Shown here: positions 7,069 through 7,868 of the stretch, piece after piece | Numbering within the stretch: the stretch's first letter is position 1 | Layout: each line of letters begins with the position of its first letter | Assembly (NCBI GenBank): GCA_937888765.1 | Contig: CALASU010000350.1 | Coordinates: forward strand, 1 to 7,868 | Direction of reading: 5' to 3' | Origin: an uncultured Clostridia bacterium | GTDB taxonomy: Bacteria; Bacillota; Clostridia; Lachnospirales; Anaerotignaceae | Length of the DNA stretch: 7,868 bases | Notes under the pieces: model-generated | What the model saw: only the letters and a program-made list of their open reading frames with translations | What the model was told of the DNA's origin: nothing | The model's database searches: none | Made by a program: the position numbers and the translations under genes

Positions 7069-7868
7069 CTGCCGCCACCCCTTTCTTCATCTGAGAAGCC
7101 AGAATTTCCCGATACTCTTCACTGGTTTCCATAAGATATTTATGGTTACCTTGCGCCGCAATCGTGCCGCCGCTCAGAAGCAGAATCTTATCTGCATCCC
7201 GAATGGAGCTGATTCGTTGTGCGATGATAAACTTTGTACAATCGGGATGAGATTCCCTCATTGCCTGACGGATGTTCTTTTCTGTCAGAGAATCGACTGC
7301 ACTGGTACTATCGTCAAAGATAATGATATTCGGATTCTGAATCAATGCTCTTGCAATGGAAATACGCTGCTTCTGTCCGCCCGAAACATTGACCCCTCTC
7401 TGACCAAGTTCTGTATCATAGCCGTCGGGCAGTTCCATGATGAAATCATGCGCCTGTGCCGCTTTCGCCGCAGCAATCACTTCTTCTTCCGTTGCATCCT
7501 GCTTGCCCCATTTGATATTATCCCGAATGGTTCCTGTAAACAGAATGGTTTCCTGTAATACCACAGCTACCCGCTTTCTCAGTTCCTGAATTCCATATTC
7601 CCGTACATCAATACCGTCTACCAGCACCTGCCCATCCATAACATCATACAAACGTGGCAGCAGGTTCACCAATGTAGATTTCCCGGAACCTGTTTCACCC
7701 AGAATCCCAATGGTTTCACCAGGCTCTGCTGTAAAGGAAACCCTCTCCAGTACAGGATCACCACTGCCTTTTTCATAGCGATAAGATACATTTCTGTATT
7801 CCACATGTCCCTTTGCCGCTTCTGGCAGCTTAGGACTTTCGGGATCTCTGATATCCGCTTCCGTATGC
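7061..7868 (-). CDS. ABC exporter half-transporter, degenerate-site subunit (5' end outside the window)
   Basis: Only the C-terminal 268 residues are visible; the frame is open to the window edge, so the membrane domain lies beyond it. A GTG at 7802-7804 is an internal valine codon, not the start: the frame upstream continues with a normal linker into the ATPase domain. Motifs, counted from the first complete visible codon: Walker A GETGSGKST (57-65), Q-loop Q105, signature VSGGQ (161-165, canonical), Walker B IIIFDD, where Asp186 (codon 7310-7312) replaces the catalytic Glu, and the switch histidine replaced by Gln217 (IIAQR). Asp and Gln at these places are typical of the non-hydrolysing half of heterodimeric exporters such as TM287/288 and BmrCD. 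It ends in TGA overlapping the next start codon by 8 nt. Confidence 0.92.
   Translation of the reverse strand, partial: HTEADIRDPESPKLPEAAKGHVEYRNVSYRYEKGSGDPVLERVSFTAEPGETIGILGETGSGKSTLVNLLPRLYDVMDGQVLVDGIDVREYGIQELRKRVAVVLQETILFTGTIRDNIKWGKQDATEEEVIAAAKAAQAHDFIMELPDGYDTELGQRGVNVSGGQKQRISIARALIQNPNIIIFDDSTSAVDSLTEKNIRQAMRESHPDCTKFIIAQRISSIRDADKILLLSGGTIAAQGNHKYLMETSEEYREILASQMKKGVAADV

Noticed and set aside
7802..7804. GTG as the start of a 247-aa free-standing ATPase
   Set aside because: The frame continues upstream without a stop to the window edge and encodes a linker typical of exporters. The ATPase domain belongs to a longer, truncated gene.

Overview
The window looks like part of a low-GC Gram-positive (Firmicutes, probably clostridial) chromosome. 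The reasons are the B. subtilis-sized leucyl-tRNA synthetase (804 aa), a tRNA-sensing T-box leader in front of it, AAGGAGG-type ribosome binding sites, intrinsic terminators with U tracts, and an exported coiled-coil/M23 peptidase of the PcsB/CwlO-like type. I cannot name the genus. Every gene I can support lies on the minus strand, so transcription runs from high to low coordinates.

In transcription order: (1) 7868-5251 holds two adjacent ABC exporter half-transporters, the first cut by the window edge. They overlap by 8 nt and should form one heterodimeric exporter with one degenerate and one consensus ATP site. (2) 5250-4859 holds a promoter and a complete leucine T-box leader (Stem I with a CUG specifier, distal loop, Stem III, T-box/antiterminator, terminator). 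(3) 4858-2444 is leuS, ending at an intrinsic terminator. (4) 2367-1672 is an Sfp-type 4'-phosphopantetheinyl transferase. (5) 1599-445 is a secreted coiled-coil/M23 murein hydrolase with its own promoter and a strong terminator. (6) 1-390 is AT-rich and carries no convincing gene, but has several nested inverted repeats, one of them a 12-bp perfect hairpin, and a possible 19-codon micro-ORF.

The genes are mostly housekeeping and do not form an obvious common pathway. Leucine charging is controlled by uncharged tRNA-Leu through the T-box. The PPTase may be reached by read-through of the leuS terminator, because I see no good promoter of its own. The hydrolase is probably transcribed independently. 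I found no CRISPR array, transposase, phage gene, tRNA or rRNA. I found no clear sign of a new multi-gene system; the points most worth checking are the CUG specifier, the nested-repeat region at the left end and the asymmetric exporter pair.
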